From NCBI GenBank assembly GCA_041946865.1, contig JBHGBF010000186.1, positions 1 to 19,702 on the forward strand: DNA of 19,702 nt. Direction: 5' to 3'. Both the position numbers and the translations under genes were made by a program. This document shows, piece after piece, positions 1 to 7,841 of the stretch. Numbering within the stretch: position 1 is the stretch's first letter; the number at the start of each line of letters is the position of its first letter. This stretch comes from RPQK01 sp041946865 (lineage in GTDB: Bacteria; Acidobacteriota; UBA6911; RPQK01). The notes beneath the pieces were generated by a model that worked only from the letters and a program-made list of their open reading frames with translations, was not told the origin of the DNA and made no database searches.

Positions 1-60
1 TGCCTAACGCCTTCGGCGTAAAAAACGTTCACACATCTGTCTATTTTCGCCAAAGTCCAG

Positions 61-75
61 AGGCCTTTCAGGCCT
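61..75. repeat. short dyad AGGCCT-TTC-AGGCCT upstream of ntrY
   Basis: Two copies of the self-complementary hexamer AGGCCT are separated by TTC, so the 15 bases can fold as a 6-bp hairpin or bind a dimeric protein. It lies about 20 bases upstream of the candidate sigma54 promoter. It could be an operator for the adjacent activator or part of a transcription stop for a gene left of the window. There is no T-run directly after it, so a terminator is the weaker reading. Confidence 0.25.
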
Positions 76-92
76 AAGGGTTTTACGACCCC

Positions 93-109
93 CTGGTGCT
101 AAAATAGCT
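93..109 (+). promoter_or_regulatory. candidate sigma54 (-24/-12) promoter for ntrY-ntrX-xerC
   Basis: The bases CTGGTGCTAAAATAGCT keep the invariant GG (95-96) and GC (107-108) exactly 10 nt apart. They match the -24/-12 consensus TGGCACG-N4-TTGCW at T, G, G, C, T, G, C and W. A transcript would start near 119-121, about 12 nt before the ntrY ATG. The operon encodes a sigma54 activator, so autoregulation is plausible. The match is imperfect (TG for CA in the -24 element and TA for TT in the -12). An overlapping sigma70 -10 (TAAAAT at 100-105) lacks a good -35. Confidence 0.4.
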
Positions 110-132
110 TCGAACCATCGTTCGGGGGAAAA

Positions 133-2349
133 ATGAGCCGGATTGATTCGAAGCGCAGGATCTACTGGATTTCCGGTTTCCTCGGCTTCTTCGTGCTCAT
201 TTACCTCACCAGCATCGTCTTTCTGAATCCATCCTCGGTCGGCAACAGGCTGTTTGTCTGGAACCTGAACTTGTGGGCCGTCGTGTGGGCCCTGAATTTC
301 GTCGTCATCCTCATCCTGCTGTTCATCCTGGCTCGGGATCTCATCAAGCTTTTTTTTGAATACCAGAGCAGCCGGCCTGGAAGCCGGATAAAGACCAAGT
401 TGGTCCTGACGCTCGTCATCTTTTCGCTCTTCCCTGCCCTGGTCATGTTGTTTCTGGCCTTTGGTCTTATAAACCGGAACCTGCGCCAGTGGTTCAGCTC
501 CCCGGCCGACCAACTGCTCGCCTCGTCGAGGTCCATTGCCGAACAGTACTACGAACAAGGGCGGCAAAACGCCCTCTCGGCTGCAGCCACACTGGCACAT
601 GAGACCCACATGGGCAACCCGTCGGCGGAGGTCGAACGCCAGGCTCAAGAACGCGGTTTCTCAGGCCTGCTCCTCTACGATCAGACGGGCCGGCTGAAGC
701 ACCGGTCCCGCGAATGGCGCAACCCGCTGCCCGGTGGACCGACAAGGGCGGCGGTCCTGGCCGGTCAGCCGTACTATGAGCTCTCCAGGAACCGGGAACC
801 GGAAGTCCGCGCGCCTGGCGCGACGAAAACCGATCGGGGGGTGGTCGGCGTTCCGATAGGAGAGAAGTCAAACGCGAGCGGGGCCCTGTTCCTTTTCTTT
901 GTCACCCCCCGGAGCGTCGCCTTTCATCAGCTGCAGATCGAAGAGGCGGTCAGGAAGTACGAGGCCGCCAAGAGCGGGATTGACAATTTCCAGATCAATT
1001 ACTTTGCGATACTCGCCTTCACCAGCCTGTCGATGGTCTTCGGCTTTTTCTGGCTGGGGAGCTACATTGCCCGAAGGCTGACCGGGCCGCTCGAGGCGCT
1101 TGCGGCAGGGTCCCGAGAGCTGGCCGCCGGAAACTTCGATTATCGCGTGGATGTGAAGGCCGTCGATGAGCTGGAGATCCTGGTCAACTCCTTTAACCGC
1201 ATGGCGGAACAGATCAAGGAAAGCCGGCTTGATCTGGAGAAAGCCAACCTCGAGCTGTTGAGCACCAACGCCAGGCTCGAAGAGCGCCGCGCCTACATTG
1301 AGACGATTCTGCAGAACATCGCGACCGGCGTAGTCAGCTGCGATCAGTCGGACCTGATCCGCACCGTGAATGAGGCCGGCCTGAAGATTCTCCGCACTAC
1401 CCGTGAGAGGGTGCTTAATCGTTCCCTCAAGGACGTGCTCGATCCCCAGTTGTACGACGAGTTCCAGCGGATGAAGAAACGGGCCCGCATTTACGGCACG
1501 TATCGCGGTGAAGTGACCATCAGCCGAAACGAGCGGGAGCTGCACGTGGCCGTTACCGTGACCTCCAATCCGCTGCCCGGCAGCGGGCAAGAGGAGTTCC
1601 TGATCGTGCTGGACGACCTGACCGAGCTCATCAAGGCGGAGAAATTCGCCGCGTGGCAGGAGGTGGCGCGTCGTCTGGCTCATGAGATCAAGAACCCCCT
1701 TACGCCGATCCAGCTTTCGGCAGAACGGCTCAAGAAGCGGTTTGAGAGAATCCCGGAATCGCGCCGAAGCGCTCGAGAAGTACGCGAGTTCGCTGAGGTC
1801 TTGTCCGAATCGACCCGGATCATCGTCCAGGAATCCGAAATGCTGAAGTCACTGGTCCAGGAGTTCTCCCGCTTTGCCCGGCTTCCTGTCTCGAAACCTT
1901 CGGACGTTCCTCTTCATGAGCTCATCGAGCGGACCCTCCTGCTCTACGATGGTGGCCTGACGTCGGTTCGTGTCTGTCGGAACTTCGACCCCCGGATTGG
2001 GAACGTCAAGCTCGATCCCGAGCAGATGCAGCGGGTTTTTGTCAACCTGATCGACAACTCGCTCGACGCGCTCGCCGAGTCAACCGGGGAAAGAGTGCTG
2101 ACGATAGGGACGCGACTCAATGAGGCGAGCCGGACTATCACGGTGGAAATAGTCGATAACGGCGTTGGAATACAGGCGGCGGACTACGAGCACCTCTTCC
2201 TGCCCTACTTTTCAACCAAAAAGAAAGGGACCGGGCTGGGGCTGGCAATCGTCCGCCAGATCGTTTCCGAACATAACGGCATCATCCGGGCAGAACCCAA
2301 CGTTCCACAGGGAACAAGAATGATCCTGGAGCTGCCGGTCATGCAGTGA
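133..2349 (+). CDS. ntrY: NtrY-like membrane sensor histidine kinase
   Basis: This 738-residue sensor kinase should autophosphorylate and pass phosphate to the response regulator encoded directly downstream. Three hydrophobic segments lie near residues 10-31, 45-72 and 88-113. They are followed by an extracytoplasmic region of about 170 residues, a fourth membrane segment (about 290-316), a HAMP domain (about 311-365) and a PAS domain (about 385-490). The HisKA motif AHEIKNPL carries the phospho-accepting His517. The ATPase domain has the N box (NLIDNSLDAL), the G1 motif DNGVG and the G2 motif GTGLGLAIV. This layout, with several N-terminal membrane passes then HAMP, PAS and kinase, is that of NtrY. 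The ATG at 133 follows a GGGGG ribosome site at 124-128. The signal sensed cannot be read from sequence; NtrY proteins are linked to nitrogen, redox or envelope control in other phyla. The family is secure, orthology to proteobacterial NtrY less so. Confidence 0.88.
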   Translation: MSRIDSKRRIYWISGFLGFFVLIYLTSIVFLNPSSVGNRLFVWNLNLWAVVWALNFVVILILLFILARDLIKLFFEYQSSRPGSRIKTKLVLTLVIFSLFPALVMLFLAFGLINRNLRQWFSSPADQLLASSRSIAEQYYEQGRQNALSAAATLAHETHMGNPSAEVERQAQERGFSGLLLYDQTGRLKHRSREWRNPLPGGPTRAAVLAGQPYYELSRNREPEVRAPGATKTDRGVVGVPIGEKSNASGALFLFFVTPRSVAFHQLQIEEAVRKYEAAKSGIDNFQINYFAILAFTSLSMVFGFFWLGSYIARRLTGPLEALAAGSRELAAGNFDYRVDVKAVDELEILVNSFNRMAEQIKESRLDLEKANLELLSTNARLEERRAYIETILQNIATGVVSCDQSDLIRTVNEAGLKILRTTRERVLNRSLKDVLDPQLYDEFQRMKKRARIYGTYRGEVTISRNERELHVAVTVTSNPLPGSGQEEFLIVLDDLTELIKAEKFAAWQEVARRLAHEIKNPLTPIQLSAERLKKRFERIPESRRSAREVREFAEVLSESTRIIVQESEMLKSLVQEFSRFARLPVSKPSDVPLHELIERTLLLYDGGLTSVRVCRNFDPRIGNVKLDPEQMQRVFVNLIDNSLDALAESTGERVLTIGTRLNEASRTITVEIVDNGVGIQAADYEHLFLPYFSTKKKGTGLGLAIVRQIVSEHNGIIRAEPNVPQGTRMILELPVMQ

Positions 2350-2356
2350 GGCGATT

Positions 2357-3730
2357 TTGAGCGCAGTGCAGCAGACTCCCACATCGAATCGGCTCCTGGT
2401 CGTGGATGACGAGGAGAATGTCAGAGCTTCCCTGAAGGCCGTCCTCGAGGACGAAGGCTATTCGGTGGAGACGGTTGGCTCGGGCGCCGACTGTCTTCAC
2501 CTGCTCGAAAGACGGAACTTCGACCTGATATTCCTGGACATCTGGTTGCCCGGCAACGACGGAATCGAGGTCCTGAAGGAAATCCGGGCGCGGCGGCCCC
2601 TGCAGTACGTCATCATGATCTCGGGTCACGGCACGATCGAGACCGCGGTGCAGGCCACCAAGCTCGGGGCCTTCGACTTCATCGAGAAGCCCCTCTCCCT
2701 CGAAAAAGTGCTGCTGGTCCTGACCCACGCGCTGAAGCAGAAGAGACTGGAGGAAGAAAACCGAAGCCTGAAGGATCTGGTGCGCCAGGAAACGACCATG
2801 ATCGGCGAATCGGTTCCCATGATCGCCTTGCGCCAGCAAATCCAATACGCGGCGCCGACGGAGGGGAGGATCCTCATCTACGGAGAAAACGGTACGGGGA
2901 AAGAGCTGGTGGCGCGACTCATTCACCTGGGGAGCCCGCGCCGGGAACAGCCTTTTGTCGAAGTGAACTGCGCCGCCATCCCCGAAGATCTGATCGAGAG
3001 CGAGCTTTTCGGGAGCGAGAAGGGGGCTTACACGGGATCCACCGAGACCCGCAAAGGGAAGTTCGAGCTGGGTGACGGGGGGACCGTGTTCCTCGACGAA
3101 GTCGGCGACATGAGTCTCAAGACTCAAGCCAAAGTGCTGCGCGTGCTGGAGGAGCAAAGGTTCGTCCGGGTCGGTGGCAGCCAGCCGATCGAGATTGACG
3201 TTCGTGTCATAGCCGCCACCAACAAGAATCTCGAGGACGAAATCGAGAAGGGGAATTTTCGAGAAGACCTGTTCTTCCGGTTGAATGTCATCCCATTCGA
3301 AGTGCCTCCGCTCAGAGAAAAGAAGGAGGACATTCCGCTCCTTGTGGATTACTTCATGGACCACTTCTGTCAGCGATACGGAAAGCCGCGAAAGACCATC
3401 TCCAAGCAGGCCATGCAGCGGCTGCATTGCTACCACTGGCCGGGGAACGTCCGGGAGCTGAAAAACATTGTCGAACGCCTGGTCATCATGGTGCCGAGCT
3501 CGAAAGTGGAGCTCTCGGATCTTCCCGCAGCCCTGTCCAAGCTGAACGTCAGGGAGTTTCGACCACCTGCCCAGAGTTGGCAGGAGGCACGCGAGGAGTT
3601 TGAACGCCGGTTCATCCTCGAGAAACTCAGGGAGTACGACGGGAACATATCGAGGACTGCGGCGGCCATCGGCATGGAACGGACGCACCTGCACCGTAAA
3701 CTGAAGGCCTACAAAATCCAATTCAAGTAG
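2357..3730 (+). CDS. ntrX: NtrX/NtrC-family sigma54-dependent response regulator
   Basis: This 457-residue transcription activator is the probable partner of the upstream kinase. The receiver domain (about 11-125) has the acidic pair Asp17-Asp18 and the phosphorylation site Asp61 (FLDIW). The AAA+ domain (about 150-380) has Walker A GENGTGKE, a sigma54-contact loop reading GAYTGS at 223-228 rather than GAFTGA, and Walker B-type GGTVFLDEVG. A Fis-type helix-turn-helix ends the protein (NISRTAAAIGMERTHLHRKL). It starts 7 nt after the ntrY stop. TTG at 2357 is preferred because GAGG at 2348-2351 lies 5 nt upstream; a GTG at 2366 is the alternative. It should bind upstream activating sequences and drive sigma54 promoters. 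The targets are unknown, but its own promoter is one candidate. Confidence 0.88.
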   Translation: MSAVQQTPTSNRLLVVDDEENVRASLKAVLEDEGYSVETVGSGADCLHLLERRNFDLIFLDIWLPGNDGIEVLKEIRARRPLQYVIMISGHGTIETAVQATKLGAFDFIEKPLSLEKVLLVLTHALKQKRLEEENRSLKDLVRQETTMIGESVPMIALRQQIQYAAPTEGRILIYGENGTGKELVARLIHLGSPRREQPFVEVNCAAIPEDLIESELFGSEKGAYTGSTETRKGKFELGDGGTVFLDEVGDMSLKTQAKVLRVLEEQRFVRVGGSQPIEIDVRVIAATNKNLEDEIEKGNFREDLFFRLNVIPFEVPPLREKKEDIPLLVDYFMDHFCQRYGKPRKTISKQAMQRLHCYHWPGNVRELKNIVERLVIMVPSSKVELSDLPAALSKLNVREFRPPAQSWQEAREEFERRFILEKLREYDGNISRTAAAIGMERTHLHRKLKAYKIQFK

Positions 3731-3735
3731 CAAGC

Positions 3736-4665
3736 ATGAACTTTCGGGAGGCCGAACAGTCTTTTCTGGACCATCTTCAATATGAGAAAAACTACTCCCC
3801 CCATACACTGAAGAATTATGCCCGGGATCTGGATGAATTCATCGGCTACCTGACGAGCGGCCGGCCGGATGACCCGGTCCCTCTCGAGCAGATCGACCAC
3901 ATCAGCATACGGGACTTCCTGAGCCATCTCAGCCGGCGGGGCAACCGAAAGACTTCGATAAGCAGGAAGCTTGTCGCGCTCAGGTCGTTCTTTCGTTTCC
4001 TCTACCGCGAAGGACATGTGCCGAATAACCCGGCCAGGCTTGTCGCTACGCCCCGCCTTCCCGAGAATACCCCGCGCTTTCTGTCCGTAAAGGAAATCGA
4101 AACAATTCTCAGCCTGCCGGAAGCAGGAACCGAACGCGGCAGCCGCGATCTCGCCATCCTCGAGCTTCTGTACGGAAGCGGCCTGCGGGTCGGCGAACTG
4201 GTTACGCTCGACCTGGCCGATCTGTCGTTGTCGGAGCGCCTGGTCAAAGTCCGCGGGAAAGGCAAGAAGGAAAGGCTCGTTCCCTTCGGCAACAAGGCGG
4301 CGCTGGCTTTACGGAATTACCTGCAGGTAAGGGGGAAGCTGCTCGCACGGCTCAAAACCAGCCGGGAGCCGCAGGCCCTCTTTCTCAATCTTCGGGGAGG
4401 CCGGCTGACAGCCCGTTCGGTCGAACGCAACCTGGACGGCTACATTCGTCAAAGCAGCCTGCTGCTGGACGTCCATCCGCACATCTTCCGGCACTCTTTT
4501 GCGACACATCTGCTCGGAAACGGCGCCGACCTGCGCTGCATCCAGGAGCTTCTGGGGCATGCCAGCCTGTCAACCACACAACGCTATACTCACGTTTCGG
4601 TCGAAGAGCTGATGCGAACCTACCGCCAGGCCCACCCCAAGGCGAAGGGCGGGAAAAGAGACTGA
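3736..4665 (+). CDS. xerC: tyrosine recombinase XerC/XerD
   Basis: This 309-residue site-specific recombinase belongs to the group that resolves chromosome dimers at dif sites before division. The N-terminal SAM-like DNA-binding domain covers about 1-95. The catalytic domain holds the full residue set: Arg151 (GLRVGE), Lys175 (GKGKKER), His249 and Arg252 (HIFRH), His275 (LLGHAS) and nucleophile Tyr284 (QRYTH). Length is normal for Xer proteins. The ATG lies 5 nt after the ntrX stop with no clear Shine-Dalgarno, so translation is probably coupled. XerC is favoured over XerD by overall similarity as I remember it, but the two cannot be told apart firmly. No phage or integron features surround it, which supports a housekeeping role. 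Confidence 0.87.
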   Translation: MNFREAEQSFLDHLQYEKNYSPHTLKNYARDLDEFIGYLTSGRPDDPVPLEQIDHISIRDFLSHLSRRGNRKTSISRKLVALRSFFRFLYREGHVPNNPARLVATPRLPENTPRFLSVKEIETILSLPEAGTERGSRDLAILELLYGSGLRVGELVTLDLADLSLSERLVKVRGKGKKERLVPFGNKAALALRNYLQVRGKLLARLKTSREPQALFLNLRGGRLTARSVERNLDGYIRQSSLLLDVHPHIFRHSFATHLLGNGADLRCIQELLGHASLSTTQRYTHVSVEELMRTYRQAHPKAKGGKRD

Positions 4666-4857
4666 CGGCAGCCGGGCACGATCGCACCGGCCACGGCAAT
4701 CCTTGGCTGAGCGCGCAGGGGGCACAACACGGGCTGAGCGTGCAAGAACAAATTTACCGTGCCGCGCACAGAGGATGAAAATGCCTCGCTCGCTGAAGCT
4801 CTTGTCCTGGCAGTCTCTCGCGCCGCCTCGTTGGGGAGCACCCCGGCGACGCATGAA
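4666..4857. other. convergent intergenic region with a 13-bp direct repeat
   Basis: This is the 192-bp gap between the converging xerC and the secreted/membrane protein gene. It holds two near-identical 13-mers, GGCTGAGCGCGCA (4705-4717) and GGCTGAGCGTGCA (4732-4744), 27 nt apart. I found no convincing hairpin plus T-run for either direction and no credible small gene. Confidence 0.35.
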
Positions 4858-5955
4858 TTACCGCTGATCCAGTTTAAGCCGGATCATCTCATCCTTTTTG
4901 CCCCAATCGGGGTGGCTGCGGATGAACAGGTAACGAAAATAACCGACCACGATACCAATCCCGCCGGTGATCAGCAGAAAGGCGAGAGTTCCCAGTATGG
5001 CTCTCGTAACGACGCCAAGAAAAGTTCTGGTTTCCCGCCCGTCTTCCGGCTTATCCTCAATCCACTTGATTTTCGCCCTGTAGTTGACGCGGCCAAGCAG
5101 GCGGGTCGCGTCCGTTTCAGACCCGACTACCAGTCCGATCAGGGGACCGGACTTTTTCAGATAAACACCCGGCCCGAAGTAAGCGGCCAGGGCATCCTGG
5201 ATCTTGACCGAGTATTTCTCGGCGAGAGCCGGTGTCGGATAGGCGATCACAAACAGCGGAGTGTCGCCCGGCTTGTACCGCCCGTAACCGATTTCAATGT
5301 GGTCCTCGAGACCCATCAGGGGTACCAGCGGCTCTGGGAACTCCTTGTTGAGCGCCAGGCCATTCCGGCCGAAATACGCTTCGACTGAGTCCTGTTTGAG
5401 ATCGTCGGAAGGGAGATGGGCAATTGCAACCGGAAGCGCGTTGACCGCAGGAATCGCATCCATCATGTTCCTGATCAGTTGTTCCAGCTTCGCCTTGTCT
5501 TCCTCGCCTTCCGGCTGGCGGAGGTGCAGAAAGTAGCTGCTCCGCCAGAGGATCAGGGAGCCATCGGAGTAGCGATGTTCGATAGGCAGGTTCAGCCGGC
5601 CCTTTAGTGAAGGGTGACCGGTCTTATCCCACAGGGAGTAAAGACCGAATGCCCCGGGAGGGTCGAGCAGCTCGTAGACTTCCATCTCGACCCGCGGCCT
5701 GCCCGAGCTCGGGTCGGCAGGAACGAGCTCCCAGCGTGAATATGACTTGAAGGCAAACTCCTTCAAGACTGCGGCCGGGTAGGATCCTATCGTCTCCGCC
5801 TCGGGCACTTTTGTCATCTCCTGCTCGAGCCGAGCCGTATAATCGGGAACCTTTTTCAGGGAGGCAGACACAGATACCTCGGCGCGGGCCGGCGGCGAGA
5901 GAGCCAGGAACAAGAACGTACTAAATAAGAGTCGTTTCAAAGTGACACCCGTCAT
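4858..5955 (-). CDS. secreted, C-terminally anchored protein of unknown function (DUF6599-like)
   Basis: No function can be assigned. The 365-residue product has a Sec signal peptide (Lys-Arg then a hydrophobic stretch, probable cleavage after ARA at about 25), a large extracytoplasmic domain, one membrane helix at about 320-341 and a short basic cytoplasmic tail. The soluble part has two similar-length halves rich in Tyr and Pro, with phrases such as GAFGLYSLWD, LILWRSSYFLHLR and PLFVIAYPTP. These recall DUF6599 proteins, which I associate with Acidobacteriota; this is from memory. The ATG at 5955 is chosen because it places the signal peptide at the N-terminus. A TTG at 6006 would add 17 unlikely residues. 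It follows the amidase gene by about 55 nt, so a cell-envelope role is possible but not shown. Confidence 0.65.
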   Translation of the reverse strand: MTGVTLKRLLFSTFLFLALSPPARAEVSVSASLKKVPDYTARLEQEMTKVPEAETIGSYPAAVLKEFAFKSYSRWELVPADPSSGRPRVEMEVYELLDPPGAFGLYSLWDKTGHPSLKGRLNLPIEHRYSDGSLILWRSSYFLHLRQPEGEEDKAKLEQLIRNMMDAIPAVNALPVAIAHLPSDDLKQDSVEAYFGRNGLALNKEFPEPLVPLMGLEDHIEIGYGRYKPGDTPLFVIAYPTPALAEKYSVKIQDALAAYFGPGVYLKKSGPLIGLVVGSETDATRLLGRVNYRAKIKWIEDKPEDGRETRTFLGVVTRAILGTLAFLLITGGIGIVVGYFRYLFIRSHPDWGKKDEMIRLKLDQR

Positions 5956-6009
5956 CACCCTTATTAGACAACAATTGTAAACAGGAGTTGCGGTGAGCGA
6001 AAGCAAGGG

Positions 6010-7719
6010 TTACTGGGTAACCGCTGTTCTCTCGACCAAGGGGACAGTCCCCAAGGCGCGAAAATACTCTTCGATCCCCTTGTACAGGGCTTCCGCCAAC
6101 GTAGCGCGGGCCATGTCCTGTTTCAGAAACTTCTCATCGGAAAGGTTGCTGATGAAACCGACCTCGGTGAGGACACTGGGCATGTTGGCGCCGATGAGGA
6201 CTATGAACGGGGCTTTCTTGACGCCACGGTTTTTCTGCCTGGGCTGGAAAGGTTTCATCTGAGTCCAGAGATTGGTCTGAACCATCCCCGCCAGCTGGCG
6301 CGACTCGGCATGGTAGTCGGTCAACGCAATCTGCCTTAACAGGTTCTCAAGCTCGTGTATGTTGCGCTGCGAGCCTGCATTTTCGCGGCTGGCCACCTCC
6401 CTTTCGTCATCGCTTGAAGCAAAGCTGAGGAAAAAGGTTTCAGCGCCCGAGACCTTCCGGCTGCGGCTCGAGTTGGCATGAATGGAGATGAACAGGTCTG
6501 CCCCATGTTGATTGGCAATCGCGGTCCGTTCCTCCAGGGGGACGAATTCGTCATTGGAACGAGTCAGCATGACGTCGGTGCCAAGCCGCTCTTCGAGAAG
6601 TCTTTTCAAGTGCAAGGCCACGTCCAGAACAAGTTCCTTCTCCAATAGCCCGGTCGGCCCAATTGATCCCGTGTCCTTTCCGCCGTGGCCGGGGTCAATA
6701 ACCACCCGTCCCACCTTCAGACCCAGCACGCGGGTCAGGCTTAAGTCACCCTGCCGGACAGGAGACGGAAGGATGGGAGTTTCCTTGCGCACTTCCTTCC
6801 TTTCGGAGGTATTCGATTCGAGCGGGATAACGGCTTCCGCCGTCTGCATCTTCTGCCGCGCTTCGGGCTTCGGAGTCTCAACCCGGGCTTTACGGTTCGG
6901 GCCTCGGGTATCGATGATGATCCGGAACGGGTCATAAAGCGTGAACATCGCATGAGTGGTGATGTCCTCGTAATCGAGCACCACCCGCACGACACCCGGC
7001 CGGTTCTGGGCGACCCGAATTTGCTTGATAAAAAGGTCGTTCACATCATAGGTCCGCGTCAACCGCCCGGACTTCATACGACAGCCCTGGAAATCGAGAT
7101 ACAGCCGGGCCGGGTTCGAGAGGACCTCTTTGATCACCCCGACTTCCCGATTGAGCTGGATCACGACCCGGGTGTAATCCTCGTTGGACCAGTAGCGGAT
7201 CGAGGAGAGTGTGGCCAGCGCCGGCGAATCCGTGTCGGTCGACTTCGCCTCGGCTTGTGCGCTCTCAGCAGGCTGTGGCGCCGGCTCGCGCGGAGAACGT
7301 CGCGGCTCGGCCTTGGCCGTTCCCGTCTGTTTCAATTGCTCGGCCCGCTTCTGGGCCTCGGCCCGGTAGCGAGTCGCAGGGTACTCCCGAGCGACAAAAC
7401 GATAGTAATGTTCGGCCTGGTTCAGATACTGCTGCTTATTAAAGCGGCGGGCCATCTCGTCATAAAGCTGGGCCGTAAAGAAGAGGGAGTCGTCTGCGCC
7501 CCCAAAAGCGGGATCCTTGTCAAGCACCAGGCGGTAAAGATAGATGACTTTGTTGTATTGCGAAATGGTCCGGGACGATTCGGACTGTTGGAGGAGAAGC
7601 TCATGCTCCCGACGCGCTTTTTCGAAGCAAGTGCGAGCGGCGTCCCGGTCTCGGCCGGAAACTACTGAAAGCAAGCAGCAGAGCGCCAAGAGGCGAGCTG
7701 CAAAAAAACGCAGACTCAT
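6010..7719 (-). CDS. N-acetylmuramoyl-L-alanine amidase with AMIN domain (AmiC-like)
   Basis: This periplasmic zinc amidase cuts the bond between MurNAc and the L-alanine of the peptide stem, usually during daughter-cell separation. It has an N-terminal signal peptide (about 1-23) and a helical TPR-like segment (about 25-125). A low-complexity Pro/Ala/Glu linker leads to an AMIN domain (about 175-275), which targets such enzymes to the septum or wall. The C-terminal Amidase_3 domain (about 335-555) has zinc ligands His345 (DPGHGG), Glu360 (LLEKE) and His414 (SIHANS), and catalytic Glu519 (LTEVGF). At 569 residues it is longer than E. coli AmiC because of the TPR-like part. ATG 7719 is used; a TTG at 7722 sits slightly better behind AGGG and differs by one residue. 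It lies next to a lytic transglycosylase gene. Confidence 0.9.
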   Translation of the reverse strand: MSLRFFAARLLALCCLLSVVSGRDRDAARTCFEKARREHELLLQQSESSRTISQYNKVIYLYRLVLDKDPAFGGADDSLFFTAQLYDEMARRFNKQQYLNQAEHYYRFVAREYPATRYRAEAQKRAEQLKQTGTAKAEPRRSPREPAPQPAESAQAEAKSTDTDSPALATLSSIRYWSNEDYTRVVIQLNREVGVIKEVLSNPARLYLDFQGCRMKSGRLTRTYDVNDLFIKQIRVAQNRPGVVRVVLDYEDITTHAMFTLYDPFRIIIDTRGPNRKARVETPKPEARQKMQTAEAVIPLESNTSERKEVRKETPILPSPVRQGDLSLTRVLGLKVGRVVIDPGHGGKDTGSIGPTGLLEKELVLDVALHLKRLLEERLGTDVMLTRSNDEFVPLEERTAIANQHGADLFISIHANSSRSRKVSGAETFFLSFASSDDEREVASRENAGSQRNIHELENLLRQIALTDYHAESRQLAGMVQTNLWTQMKPFQPRQKNRGVKKAPFIVLIGANMPSVLTEVGFISNLSDEKFLKQDMARATLAEALYKGIEEYFRALGTVPLVERTAVTQ

Positions 7720-7807
7720 CAATCAATATCCCTGCGCATTATACATCGGGCCGGCGACACGCCTCCGCCACTGCGACGACGCCGGTGTTTCACCGTCCGT
7801 TCGTAGT

Positions 7808-7823
7808 CCCGCCTTCAGGCGGG
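7808..7823. repeat. REP-like palindrome CCCGCCT-TC-AGGCGGG
   Basis: A perfect 7-bp inverted repeat (realistically a 6-bp stem with a TTCA loop) lies in the 122-bp gap between the transglycosylase and amidase genes. It is preceded by GTAGT. The 15-mer GTAGTNCCGCCTTYA recurs at 19622-19636, next to another CCGCCT/AGGCGG hairpin. That pattern suggests a dispersed palindromic element rather than a gene-specific terminator. No T-run follows it on either strand. Confidence 0.5.
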
Positions 7824-7841
7824 CAGTCCTTCTGTCCTCCG

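Noticed and set aside
7..19. Hairpin ACGCC-TTC-GGCGT as an intrinsic terminator
   Set aside because: The stem is followed by As on the plus strand, and on the minus strand the T-run precedes the hairpin, so it does not fit a terminator in either direction.
2339..3808. 489-codon minus-strand open frame
   Set aside because: It is antisense to the ntrX-like gene and contains no recognisable domain.
5953..6006. Longer start (TTG 6006) for the unknown exported protein
   Set aside because: It would put 17 residues, including two Cys, before a clean signal peptide that begins at the ATG of 5955.
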